A DNA stretch of 64,000 bases, taken from Nannobrachium achirus. Lineage: Eukaryota; Chordata; Actinopteri; Myctophiformes; Myctophidae. The stretch is from assembly GCA_963921795.1 (NCBI GenBank), contig OY997652.1, forward strand, positions 60,883,756-60,947,755. The letters are read 5' to 3'. A program made the translations under genes and the position numbers. The notes beneath the pieces were generated by a model that saw only the letters and a list, made by a program, of their open reading frames with translations, was not told the DNA's origin and did no database searches. Positions within the stretch are counted from its first letter, which is position 1. Each line of letters opens with the position of its first letter. Shown here in pieces: positions 45,538 to 56,332 of this stretch.

Positions 45538-46266
45538 CTAGGAGCAGAAAACGAACATGATAGTCAACAGGGCTTTTCCAGATCAGTTTTTACCTGTGGG
45601 CAGTCCAGAGCTTCAAAGTGGAATGTATAAGAAACAATTAAACTCCATCTTCCACCTGAAGATGACCCACTGAAACTTCACCTTGAAAGAACAAACTACC
45701 TTACATTTTGTCAGCTCCATTACGACCTGCTAGAGCATCCCTTACCCCTTGGTTATGGTTGGGAACTTGTGAATGGGAAGTGCCGTCCAGTGCACCAGTG
45801 CACCCTTAACATGGAGTTTGAAGTTACAATGGGTGTGTATGGGGAGAAGCTCTGGAGGAGTAGGGCCTGGTAACATTTACATCAAATATCTAAATATTGA
45901 ATCAAGCAAATTTAAAACTGTTCAGGGTGTTCATAAAAGCCTGATTAGACAATAAAATGACCATCATAAAAGCCTGATTAGACAATAAAATTACCAAAAG
46001 TTTTTATTTTTTAAAGTGTAATATCCTTAAGTGATATCTTTTCATATATTGACTCACTGGGCAAATTAGACAGACCACTGTGCTGATTAGTGCCAAATGA
46101 AATGCACAATGCCAGTATGCCTTACTACTACATAGTATTTTTCACATCCGATAGAAAGACTAAAACCTTCTATACTTAGTGATCCAACCCTCTATTAGTG
46201 AGCTATTGTGAGGGACCCATGTTTCCCGGGCTCTATGTTCCCCATTTCTATGTTCCCCATTTACCA

Positions 46267-46317
46267 CCTAAACCTAACCTTAACCCTAACCCTAACCCTA
46301 AACTTAACCCTAACCTC
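46267..46317 (-). repeat. Interstitial telomere-like CCCTAA tract
   Basis: Degenerate CCTAA/CCCTAA units for about 50 bp, the C-rich strand on plus. A second telomeric tract in the window is at 8108-8135. Confidence 0.8.
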
Positions 46318-46666
46318 AATAAAACTAACGCTGGTGAATGCTAACCTGGTGCATTTTAACCTGTGGGGAACATAGAACCTGGGGAACATAGGGTGGACCC
46401 CGCTGAGAAAAGGGTTGACAAAGATTTGTTCTCACATCTCTCATTTCTCTGCTTCCTACCAAACCACACCATGAAATACCGACTCTTCTGGTGCAAAATC
46501 CTCTTAGACTAATAACATTCATATAGGTGATGGGTTGCACTCAATAATAAGAGTGCATTAAATTTTACAATGTAAAGCTGCAAAACATTTACAATGTAAA
46601 GTGATGTAATGCCGTTTTTCTTTTACATTGCATTTGCACATAAGAGGATGTGCTTTTGGATATACA

Positions 46667-46798
46667 TTGAAGCAATAAGCAACAAGAGGCGAGTGGTTAC
46701 CTGGTATTTTACACCGGCTGAGAGGCGTAGGGAGACAACCCTCTCAGCCGGTGTAAATAGAGATAACCACAAGCCTCGCGTGGCTCATTGCTTTTTTT
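46667..46798. mobile_element. Hairpin MITE, about 132 bp
   Basis: AGCAATAAGCAAC..AGGCGAGTGGTTA pairs with TAACCACAAGCCTCGCG..CATTGCTT, and TTTACACCGGCTGAGAGG pairs with CCTCTCAGCCGGTGTAAA around a 13-base loop. Confidence 0.75.
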
Positions 46799-46837
46799 TC
46801 TATCACTAATAATTCACTATAAGGTCTGCTCTGCAAG

Positions 46838-46912
46838 AAAGTAGTCCCCAGCTCAAGAAAGTAGTCCCCAGCTCAAGAAAGTAGTCCCCAGCTCAAGAAA
46901 GTAGTTCCCAGC
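46838..46912 (+). repeat. 20-bp tandem repeat, about four copies
   Basis: The unit is AGAAAGTAGTCCCCAGCTCA; the last copy has GTTCCCAGCC. A small minisatellite with no spacers; not a CRISPR array. Confidence 0.9.
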
Positions 46913-47059
46913 CAGGCTGCAGAAACAACACACCTGTTACTTGCAATCAAGTTCTCTAGTCTAGCTTCACAACACAGTGGAACGAAATAACACACCTGGG
47001 TTTGATATAAACTGATTAGAGGTGTGGGTTATAGTCTCATATACCACAGCAATTAAAGG

Positions 47060-47461
47060 GAAAGCAGCCAATCAGAATCAAGGAATGGAACTAGCCATTT
47101 TAGAAAAAGTAATAATGCAATGAATGTTAAAAATATAACAATTGTTATTAGTATTAATTCTATAGCCCTTTTTATACCAATTAATTCCTCCGCACAAACG
47201 TTTGTGTTTCCACTGCTGTTGTATTTTACTCCTCCCACCCAAAACTCCCTGCAGGATTCACCCCAGCCCGTAGGAATATGTGCAGTGATATCACTCTCCT
47301 CACCCGGCTTCCAAAGATGGGCCAATTGTGTTCATATGAACCGAGCATCCATACGAACACAATTTGCCCATGTTCGGGGAAAGCCGGATGCACCACGGTG
47401 GATTCGAATCCACTACCTCCGGGGCTGCAGGTACTATACCACTGTGCCACCCGAGTGCCCT
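47060..47461 (-). mobile_element. tRNA-derived SINE (minus strand)
   Basis: The head at 47385-47461, read on minus, has GGTGGCACAGTGGTATAGTA (A-box region) and GTGGATTCGAATCCACC (a perfect B box, 47397-47413). A tRNA-unrelated body follows toward about 47060. The pol III boxes are well kept but the body is AT-rich and the 3' limit is uncertain. Confidence 0.65.
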
Positions 47462-47606
47462 AAAAGATTAATTTTCAGAGATATTGTAATGATGGCTGAA
47501 TCTAGATATCGTCATGATTATTGTATAGATACGATATTGTGACAGCCCTTAATTGAGCCCTACAACAGAACTAAAAATGAGAAAGAGTTGAGCACATGGA
47601 ACTTAC

Positions 47607-47708
47607 TGAGGTGCTGGTGGTCTTCAGGTTCCTCCTGTTTAATAGAAATGTCCCTGGCTGAGTCTGGAGAGTTCATCTTCACCTGCATTCTGGACTCCAC
47701 AGACTGGT
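47607..47708 (-). CDS. ZNF-D exon 2 (start-codon exon)
   Basis: A 102-bp exon with acceptor TTTCAG and donor GTAAGT on the minus strand. It encodes MNSPDSARDISIKQEEPED then HQHL and ends in phase 1. It lies only 242 bp downstream of the ZNF-E stop codon at 47951, leaving little room for its own promoter. Joining to 45537 gives HQHL-N-ILHMVE. Confidence 0.85.
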
Positions 47709-47915
47709 CTGAAATGAAGTAATTGAATAAGGCTTTAATAACTGAAGACCCGATGGTGTCAAGAATAACAATAGTATTTGCAAACATGCAAAGGCAAAAT
47801 AGACCATTTTGTTGCCACCATTTTGGCCTGATGAAGAATCAGGTCATTTGGACTCTGTTAGGATTAATTTCAAAATACTGTCCTGGATATTTTTCTTGAC
47901 ATGTATTTACATTAT

Positions 47916-47921
47916 TTTATT
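47916..47921 (-). terminator. Poly(A) signal downstream of ZNF-E
   Basis: AATAAA on the minus strand (TTTATT on plus), about 30 bp past the ZNF-E stop codon. The same element is kept after ZNF-G (58781-58786) but has been deleted after ZNF-F. Confidence 0.6.
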
Positions 47922-47950
47922 TAGATAAATACTATTTCCTTTATATCCTA

Positions 47951-49056
47951 CTACTTACTACACACTGATGAAGCACTAGTGTGGACACGCTGGTGATTCT
48001 TCAGGGAACATGACTGACTGAAACTCTTGTTACAATGTTTACACTTGAAAGGTTTTTCTCCAGTGTGGACACGCTGGTGTCTCTTCAGGGAACCAGAGTC
48101 CCTGAAATTCTTGTTACATTTTTTACAGTGGAAAGGTTTTTCTCCAGTGTGGACACGCTGGTGTTTCTTCAGGGAACCAGATACTCTGAAACTCTTGTTA
48201 CAATGATTACACTTGAACGGTTTTTCTCCAGTGTGGATCCGCTGGTGTGTCTTCAGGGAACTAGACTGACTGAAACTCTTGTCACAATGTTTACAGTGGA
48301 AAGGTTTTTCTCCTGTGTGGACACGCTGGTGTATCTTCAGTTCACATGATAAAGTGAAACTCTTGTTGCAATGTTCACAGTGGAATGTGTTTTCTCCAGT
48401 GTGGACACGCTGGTGTCTCTTGAGACGATATGAACAGCTATAACTCTTGATACAGAGTTTACACTGGAAATGTTTTTCACCAGTGTGGACATCTCCACTT
48501 GTCTTCCCCCAATCATCACTGTCTTCAGTGACTTCAGTGTCAGATTCAAGCTCAACTTCAACTTCAGAACAATGCGAAGAGATGTCTTCATCAACAGGCT
48601 TCTCATGTCTGTGAAGTTGCTCCTCCTGTTCCTCTTTAATCTTTTGGGGCTCTGGTTCCTCCTGTTCCTCTTTAATGTGTTGGGGCTCTGGTTCCTCATG
48701 TTCCTCTTTAATGTGTGGAGGCTCTGGTTCCTCCTGTTCCTCTTTAATGTGTGGAGGCTCTGGTTCCTCCTGTTCCTCTTTAATGTGTGGAGGCTCTGGT
48801 TCCTCCTGTTCCTCTTTAATCTGTTGGGGCTCTGGTTCCTCCTGTTCCTCTTTAATGTGTGGAGGCTCTGGTTCCTCCTGTTCCTCTTTAATGTGTGGAG
48901 GCTCTGGTTCCTCCTGTTCCTCTATAATCTGTTGGGGCTCTGGTTCCTCCTGTTCCTCTTTAAAGTGTTGAGGCTCTGGTTCCTCCTGGAGCAGACTGGG
49001 GCTCCTCTCCTGTTCAGGAGAAACCTCCTCTTTACACACAACAATGTGCAGGATGT
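47951..49056 (-). CDS. ZNF-E main exon: expanded acidic repeat plus six fingers
   Basis: Acceptor TAG at 49057-49059; phase-1 join from exon 2 (54403) gives N-ILHIVVCKEEVSPEQERSP. Ten tandem 12-residue units (EEPEPPHIKEEQ and variants) follow, then PVDEDISSHCSEVEVELESD and six C2H2 fingers ending NHQRVHTSASSVCSK. The first finger is SYSCSYRLKRH with Tyr instead of Phe, shared with ZNF-D. The full product would be 391 residues. The repeats supply eight IKEE and one FKEE SUMO-type motifs. A long open frame on the opposite strand (48470-49060) is a shadow of the repeat. Likely a SUMO-rich nuclear DNA-binding repressor (inference). Confidence 0.88.
48625..48990 (-). repeat. 36-bp coding minisatellite in ZNF-E, ten copies
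   Basis: On plus, units read GGCTCTGGTTCCTCCTGTTC plus CTCTTTAATGTGTGGA. ZNF-D has three copies of the same unit (about 45355-45465). Copies differ by few bases, so expansion is recent. Confidence 0.9.
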
Positions 49057-49859
49057 CTAGGAGCAGAAAGAGAACATTATAGTCAACAGGGCTTTTCCAG
49101 ATCAGTTTTTACCTGTGGGCAGGCCAGAGCTTCAAAGTAGAACTTATAAGAAACGATTTACACTCCGTCTTCCACCTGAAGATGACTCACTAAATCTTCG
49201 TATTGAAAGGACAAACTACCTTACAAAAGGCGGCCTTTTTGACCTTTGAAATGACCTTTGAGATGACCTCTGTGTAACTATTTTCAGATCAGATTAAAAA
49301 AAAAGATAAAAAAAACAGGTTAAATCATTAAATTAACATCAATTATGGATTCCTCAACCCAAAAAGTCACAGAAAACTAGTTCTACTCATCAAGGTCAAA
49401 CCATTGAAAATGTTTTGTCATAGCTGATGGCAGCCATTTTGGATTGTGGGCTCTTAAGAATTTTGCCCGCATTTTTGCGAGGGGCATGGGAGCTCACATT
49501 ATTTTACCTTCATGAGTGACAAATCCACTGAGAAACAGACCTTTGCTCTCCACGGTCACGGAATTGTCGGAAATGACCCAACTATGCATGCTTAATGGCC
49601 CGCTGACACGCCCTGAAATTATAATAGTATGATACAGTAGGTCACGTGTTCTCTCTGAAAACGGTCTGAAATAGTCTGAAACTGATGTCACAGTGAAAAC
49701 GGTCTGAAATAGTCTGAAACTGATGTCACAGTGTAATCTGCCCCTCGCCCCCCAACAACAGCTGACCAGTACAGTAAGTAGTCTAAGTACAGTCAATTAA
49801 TTTGATTGCCTTATAATTGCGCATTCCCACAGTGACATCATAAAAATATTAACTCATAT
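49057..49859. other. ZNF-E intron, proximal part
   Basis: No exon 3 is found. The 49080-49210 part matches 45570-45700 of the ZNF-D intron. A 35-bp unit (GGTCTGAAATAGTCTGAAAC, TGATGTCACAGTG) is tandemly duplicated at 49662-49732. Confidence 0.5.
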
Positions 49860-50535
49860 TTGAACTTGTTGGCTGCCGGGTGCCGCTAGTGGCCGCTAGA
49901 GTGCCAGACATTCTCCCGTAGGCATTCACTATCACATCCGGGTCGCCAGCCTGAACTGGCTTGGCTATACACTGGAATGAGTGCTATGCTAGCGAGCCGG
50001 AGGAAGTTAGCTATCAGTTAGCAATCGACTATATAATTTTTTAGAAGAGCGATCTAAAGTTATTCAGCCACCAAAAAAACTTTTCTGCTGGCCTCGGAAC
50101 ACAATCCGGAGAAAATCCGCTGTAAAGATGTGTTTTTCTATTGGAGTGGGCGGCGTGGCGCGGCCTTTTTTTCCCATTACGGGCCGTGTAAACAGAGTCG
50201 CGGCCCTGTACTTGGATGGAAAATTCGACCGGGGCTTCGTTGATGCCTCCGATTATTTAATTCATTTAACTAAAGGAACCGAAAATGTTCGGTGTTTGTA
50301 ATCTTTAATACGTCTTGCAAAAACAGCGTTTTTTTGGGGGGGCTCTAAACTTTTTTTCTAAACCATTTTTATGGGATAAGTAGAATGGCTCGTTGGGAAG
50401 CGGTGGAGGAGCCAGGATCACCCACTTCGCTACTAGCAGCTCAGGGTAAGCAAAATAGATTAAAATATTAGTATTGGAATGGAAAAAAGAACCGAAATTA
50501 TTCGGTTTTATTACTAAACGAGTTAAGATGACTTT
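49860..50535 (+). repeat. Continuous copy of dispersed repeat R
   Basis: The reference copy for 30045-31890 and, inverted, for 1045-1835. It runs from the GCCGCTAGTGGCCGCTAGAG region to the TTATTCGGTTTTATTAC end. Confidence 0.7.
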
Positions 50536-50550
50536 TTAAATTGACAGTAC

Positions 50551-51314
50551 TAGTGATGCACGGATAGGCTTTTGATGTCATCCGAATCCACCCACGCAAA
50601 TTAATTATCCGCTCATTATCCAACCGCATTAATTATATTATCCAATTTATAGATCTGCATCCATCCTCATCCGCAACTTCCAAACTATTATTATTATTAA
50701 TATGTTGTGGTAGGCTATTCCCCGTTTTCTTAGTTGTGGGATCACAGAAATGCATTGATGCATTGATTTAGCCTAAGGAATGTCCGTTCGTCTTTTTTCT
50801 TTTTTTTTTTCATGAGTCTGTGCTGCTTCGATGCAGACAGACATGCAGGCAGGCAGGCAGACACACTGACACACGGAGTGAGAGAGAGAGAGAGAAACAA
50901 ACACACAACTTAGTGGGAAGTTTAACTTGCCTACAGTACTTTGTAATGTGAATGTGATTATGGACTATGGAGCTGAGATTCACTTTTTAGCGCAGCGCGA
51001 CCAGAGGTAAGTAATGAGCGCGACGAGGCATGATGCCGTTGCCTTTAAGTGGACACAGCTGTTTAGTTCTATCATGGACTGGACATTGCCTCATGAAAAA
51101 TTACGCTTACTTTACAAATGATACAAAATAACACACTCTCACAGACACAAGCATACATAGATTTCGCTTTTCATTGATAGATGTATTATGTCATAATTTA
51201 TTTCCTGCATTATTTCATCGGTTATCCGGAATTAATTAACAATTATATTTGATTGATCCAAATCCGACTGCACCACGGATCACCGCGGCTAAAACTGCCA
51301 ACCGCACATCTCTA
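50551..51314. mobile_element. Non-autonomous hAT element, 764 bp
   Basis: Ends TAGTGATGCACGG and CCGCACATCTCTA are inverted. They are flanked by a perfect 8-bp duplication GACAGTAC (50543-50550 and 51315-51322). It contains a GA microsatellite (50879-50895). No transposase frame. Confidence 0.9.
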
Positions 51315-51322
51315 GACAGTAC

Positions 51323-54300
51323 CCCCTTTAGGTGACAGTACCCATTTAAGAATAAACTAACATTTTGGAAAATAAACCTTCCGGTAAGGCCTCATTTTCA
51401 AGAACACTTCTCACAATGTTTACAGTTGAATGTTTTTCTCCAGTGTGGACAAACAGACCTAGTGGTCTGTTTGCAATGAATCCAATATTAAATAGGTCAG
51501 TGTATGGTTGAAACCCGTAAATACCATCCTAAAAGCTTAGGAAAAACAAACTACCGGAAAGGCATAATTTTCACGATGGTGTCCACAGGAGCTTAAAAAG
51601 CTAATAAATTGGGAGGGTATATGTGTCCGAGGCTGGTGGAAACGGCCAAATGTCGGCAATTTTACAAGGCAGAAAATGCGAAAATAAGATTGATTTAAAA
51701 TTTTCTTTGTTTTTCGTTTTTGTATATAATTAACAGTTTGAATATAGAAGAGGGTTTTCATTCCATAAGATATCTTTGTTAAGGTCGGTATATGGCAACA
51801 TTAGTGTAGCAAAGTTGCCTTCTTTGGGAGAGTTTTACTGCTGTTTTAGGAGGCGGAGAATTGAGCTCTTTAGATTTGCATAGCGATTTCACGGGAGCAC
51901 GATTGGTTTAAGGAATGCATTGTCTCGTATTTCAGCACGCCCATACAGCGTGTTATCTGCTTGTAAACAGTCTACACAGTAACTAACTTCATCTCGCTAA
52001 TGTTAACGGTTTGCTGAAGACAGTATTCTGGAAGGATGTATTTTTTTATGTATACATCGTGATCTCAGTCGCTCTCGGACACACAAAGAAAACGTGGAAA
52101 ATTGAAGCAGCATGTTGAAAACGCTATGTCATCATGAGTCCTTGTGCTGGCATTACAGGCGACACGCTCACTCGTCTGTAGTGAAAATAAAAGATACAGT
52201 TTCGCTACTCACCAAAACAAAGACGGATTTGGGGAGTTGAAAGCCTACTTTACTTAGTGGGAACACTCAGAGTTCCCAACATCGCGTCTAAAATACACTT
52301 TTTTATCCAGATAACAGAATATTTCACCGGAAGGCAAAATGTGCAATGGACATTTCTATTGACAAGATCTGTAGAGGGCGGTGTGGAGTAACTAAAACCT
52401 CCGGTGAAAAAGTTTATTCTCTGGTAAAAAAAAGTGTATTTTAGACGTGAGGTGGGGGTTTCTGAGTGTTCCCACTAAGTAAAGTAGGCTTCCATCACCC
52501 TTACGCCGTCTTTGTTTTGTTGAGTAACGAACCGTATTTTATGTTTATTACATGCAGACGAGAGGGTTCGCAGCCGTTCCTGCCTCGCAAAGGCTCATTG
52601 GTGACATAGCGTCAAGCGTCTCCTTGTTTCACTGGCTTTTAGCATTAAACTGCTGAGAGACTCTGAACTCACTTACTCAGCGTTTACATTACAAATCATA
52701 GTAGGCTTCTGCTTAACACAGTAGCCTACGACCAAGAAGAAGGGAGAAAAAGGAAAGAAAAGCTGCATTCTCTGTCCTGCGGGAAAAACCACAGATCTTC
52801 TCGTAATGGACAGCGTATCTCACATCTCAGCCTCTCGTCTGCTGCAGCCCATGAACGTTTCTCCGTTCTGTGTCCGAGCTAGAGTGCCCTAAAAAGTGTG
52901 TTTTGCAAGCCCGTCCGCCGCTTCCCACGTTCTTACTACAAAACGTGCTGCAAAAGTGCTCTGTGTTGCTAATGCTCCCAAGAAAGAAAACGTGTAAATC
53001 CATTGATCCAAACTGTAGAAGACCGTGCTTCACTGCTTCTGCTTCTGCTTTAGCTGTCTGCTTTATAGTCCAGTAATTTTAGGCCAGAATTAGGCTAAAT
53101 CTAAAACAAATTGCAATAGTAGCAAACTCAACTGATTTTGTATCCTCAATATGTCCTTAGTGAGAGAAAAAAAGTCCCAAGGGATCCCATCAGGGGAAAG
53201 TTTTGAAAACGACCTACCTACCTTCACTTACTATACACTACAGTGTAGTGTATAGTACTATTGCAATTTGTTTTAGGTTTTTTCATAATAATGACTGGAC
53301 TATTTGCTGTGTACAGCAGATGCTCCGCAAGCTTCGTAGCCGACGTTAAAGAGTACACTGTAAACACTTTCTTTTGTAATAGACTTTTTTTTACACTGTA
53401 AAAACTTTTTCTTTTGTAATACACTATTTTAGTGAAAAATAAAAACTACAAAAAGGAGAAAATGACAGGATGAGCATATAAGGAGGGGAGGAGGTAGAAA
53501 AGACCACTGGCCACTATTTCTGACATGGCTGCAAGCACTATAGCACAATATATTACCACAGGTCTACTACTAAATAGTAGTTTTAAATAATTGTAGTGGA
53601 ATAAAAGTACATTTGAAGTTGACAGCTATACCACTGTGGGTGTGGTTTGACTTGGGGGGAGTGATTTAGGGGTGTAGGTAAGTACCTATTGTCCCTCCCA
53701 TTGTCACACCCACTTCTGGCTACCTAGAGGTGTCAATGTTCCTGGCATTCAAATGGCTTTTTAAGCACTTTGGGGTTTATGGTGCAACAAGTTTAAAATG
53801 TCCATAACTTCTTCAAATATGCTCCAATTTCAACAAATGATACATCATATGAAAGCTTAGATTCTGTACTTGGATAATCTGTACAAAAAAGAAAAATGAC
53901 CAATGCAGACATAAGGAACAAAGTACCAGACCCAGTCACATATGTGCCATCTTGAAAATGATGTATTTGTAGTAGTTTGTTTTTCCTTAGCTTTAAGTAT
54001 GTTATTTAATATACCCACTACTTAGAGAATCCATTGAAAATTCTCTTCAGACCACTAGGGGTGAGCCCAACTTAGAATGTTTTTTTTTTTTTTTTTTAAA
54101 CCTTATGCCTGGCACCAGACCTAACACCATGCCAAAAATCTAAAACCTATCACAGGTTTTTGAAGACTTTTTTTCGATCATATTAAATCACAGTTTATAG
54201 GCATTTTAAGGTCCCAGCAGCCATCATGGACGCCAGTAACGCCATCTTGAAAATGAAGCCTTAAAAGATAATTTTTAGGAGATATTGTAATGATGGATGG

Positions 54301-54402
54301 ATCTAGTTATTGTCATGATTATCGTATAGATAAGATATTGTGTCAGCCCTTGAGCCCTACAACAGAACTAAAAACGAGAAAGAATAAGCAGATGAAACTT
54401 AC
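51323..54402. other. ZNF-E intron, distal part, with foldback structure
   Basis: No coding gene is recognised over about 3 kb. A decayed finger-like scrap at 51415-51450 (AATGTTTACAGTTGAATG, TTTTTCTCCAGTGTGGACA) is antisense HTGEK sequence and shows a former finger exon. An inverted repeat occupies 52108-52610, a 29-bp palindrome 53229-53257, and a partial 40-bp tandem duplication 53353-53425. Confidence 0.5.
52108..52610. repeat. Foldback structure, about 230-bp arms
   Basis: AAAACAAAGACGG..GCCTACTTTACTTAGTGGGA..CGTCTAAAATACAC..TTTCACCGGA (52213-52330) recurs inverted at 52393-52525. The pairing continues outward to ACGCTATGTCA (52121 and 52600). The loop is about 60 bp. Confidence 0.75.
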
Positions 54403-54504
54403 TGAGGTGCTGGTGGTCTTCAGGTTCCTCCTGTTTAATAGAAATGTCCCTGGCTGAGTCTGGAGAGTTCATCTTCACCTGCATTCTGGACTCCACAGAC
54501 TGGT
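54403..54504 (-). CDS. ZNF-E exon 2 (start-codon exon)
   Basis: A 102-bp exon, MNSPDSARDISIKQEEPED then HQHL, phase 1 at its 3' end. It starts 209 bp downstream of the ZNF-F stop codon (54714) and is followed by a 5.3-kb intron. The intergenic sequence is nearly identical to that before ZNF-D exon 2 (including GCAAAATAG and CCATCGGGTCTTCAG), so these junctions arose by tandem duplication. Confidence 0.85.
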
Positions 54505-54713
54505 CTGAAATGAAGCAATTGAATAAGGGCTTTAATAACTGAAGACCCGATGGTGTCAAGAATAACAATAGTATTTGGAAACATGCAAAGGCAAAATAGC
54601 CCATTTTGTTGCCACCATTTTGGCCTGATGAAGAATCAGGTCATTTGGACTCTGTTAGGATTAATTTCAAAATACTCTCCTGGATTTTGTACTAATTCCT
54701 TTATATCTTACTA

Positions 54714-56173
54714 CTACTTACTCCACACTGATGAAGAACTAGTGTGGACACGCTGGTGTGTCTTCAGGTAACGTGACTGACTGAAACTCGTGTTACAATG
54801 TTTACACTTGAAATGTTTGTCTTCAGTGTGGACACAATGGTGTGCCTTCAGGGAACCTGACTGAGTAAAACTCTTGTTACATTCTTTACAGTGAAAATGT
54901 TTTTCTCCGGTGTGGACATACTGGTGTCTCTTCAGGTCAAATAATTTACTGAAACTCTTGTCACAATATTTACACTGGAAAGGTTTTTCTCCAGTGTGGA
55001 CACGTTGGTGTGTCTTCATGTGAGTTGACTGTGTGAAACTCTTGTCACAATGTTTACACTTGAAAGGTTTTTCTCCAGTGTGGGCACGTTGGTGTTTCTT
55101 CATGTTAGTTGACAGAGTGAAACTCTTTTCACAATGTTTACACTTGAATGGTTTTTCTCCAGTGTGGGTACGCTGGTGTGCCTTCAGGTCAGATGATTCC
55201 CTGAAACTCTTGTCACAATGTTTACATTGAAAAGGTTTTTCTCCAGTGTGGATACGCTGGTGTCTCTTCAGGTCAGATTGCTGACGGAATCTCTTGTCAC
55301 AACGTTTACACTTGAAAGGGTTTTCTCCAGTGTGGACACGCTGGTGTGTCTTCAGGTGACCCGACTCTCTGAAACTCTTGTCGCAATGTTTACAGTGGAA
55401 AGGTTTTTCTCCAATGTGGACACGCTGGTGTACCTTCAGTTCATATGATGAAATGAAACCCTTGTCGCAATGTTCACAGTGGAAAGGTTTTTCTCCAGTG
55501 TGGACATACTGGTGTGCCTTCAGGGAACGTGACTCTCTGAAACTCTTGTTACAATGTTTACAATTGAAAGGTTTTTCCCCAGTGTGGACACGCTGGTGTG
55601 TCTTCAGGTCAGATGGTTTAATGAAACTCCTGTCACAATGTTTACATTGAAAAGGTTTTTCTCCAGTGTGAACATAATGGTGTCTCTTCAGGTCAAATGA
55701 TTTACTGAAACTCTTGTCACAATATTTACACTGGAAAGGTTTTTCTCCAGTGTGGACACGTTGGTGTGTCTTCAGGTTTGTTGACGAGGAGAAACTCTCA
55801 TTACAATGTTTACACTGGAAAGGTTTTTCTCCAGTGTGGAAACATTGGTCAGATGGCCAACGGAATTTCTTGTCACAGTGTTCACAGTGATTATCTCCAT
55901 TTGGTTGATGATTCAGGAAGTCTATGTAAGCCTTGAGTTCTTCAGGTTGCTTATATCGATGATGACCAGAGGATCTCGGTCCATCAGTGTCTCCTCGTTT
56001 CTGGCTGTTTGTTGAGCTGGTGGTTTTCTCACAGGCTGCTGAGTTGATGTGTCCATTCCTCTGCATTTGGCCGTGGAGGTCGTTGTGTTTATGGAGGAAG
56101 TCCTGAGATGTGAGGGTGTATGGACTCTCAGAACAGGTGAAGACCTTGGTCTGAGAAGGCTGGGACGTCACTC
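54714..56173 (-). CDS. ZNF-F finger exon (13 canonical fingers)
   Basis: Acceptor CTCTCTCTCAG, then GGVTSQPSQTKVFTCSESP. About 110 residues of linker (HKHNDLHGQMQRNGHINSAA, RSSGHHRYKQPEELKAYIDF) precede the array. The first finger is defective: PSDQCFHTGEKPF has lost the helix end and both zinc-binding histidines, apparently by a short in-frame deletion compared with ZNF-C. Thirteen canonical fingers follow, with (-1,2,3,6) residues such as STNT, KFDR, KSDT, ERSA, SYEV, EGHT, QSDR, ESDA, LTNK, QTHT, KFDR, QGSA, QRYT. With exons 2 and 3 the product is 580 residues. The best-preserved full-length gene of the window. Confidence 0.92.
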
Positions 56174-56284
56174 CTGAGAGAGAGAGAGAGATACAGAGAG
56201 GGAGGGGAGGGGGTTAAAATGGTGCGTACAGATAGAGATTAAAAAGATTACATCATCAAAGAAGTCCCTGATTTAGGAGCCATA

Positions 56285-56286
<2 letters not shown>

Positions 56287-56330
<44 letters not shown>
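56287..56330 (-). repeat. (GA)n microsatellite before ZNF-F finger exon
   Basis: About 44 bp, CT on plus, GA on the transcribed-sense strand. Confidence 0.95.

Positions 56331-56332
<2 letters not shown>

Larger units (their letters stand above)
45538..47606. other. ZNF-D intron: repeats and a SINE
   Basis: About 2.1 kb. It contains telomere-like CCCTAA repeats (46267-46317), a hairpin MITE (46667-46798), a 20-bp tandem repeat (46838-46912) and a minus-strand SINE (47060-47461). No additional exon with the exon 3 motif is present, so ZNF-D joins exon 2 directly to the main exon. Confidence 0.6.

Noticed and set aside
46267-46317. Chromosome end
   Set aside because: The telomere-like tract is short, degenerate and internal, with genes on both sides.
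46838-46912. Regular 20-bp repeats considered as a CRISPR-like array
   Set aside because: Units are directly adjacent without unique spacers, and the context is a vertebrate intron.
48470-49060. Long open frame on the plus strand opposite ZNF-E, rich in L, F and W
   Set aside because: It is the antisense of the 36-bp coding minisatellite and has no independent start context or domain. Similar antisense frames lie opposite the finger exons of D, F and G.
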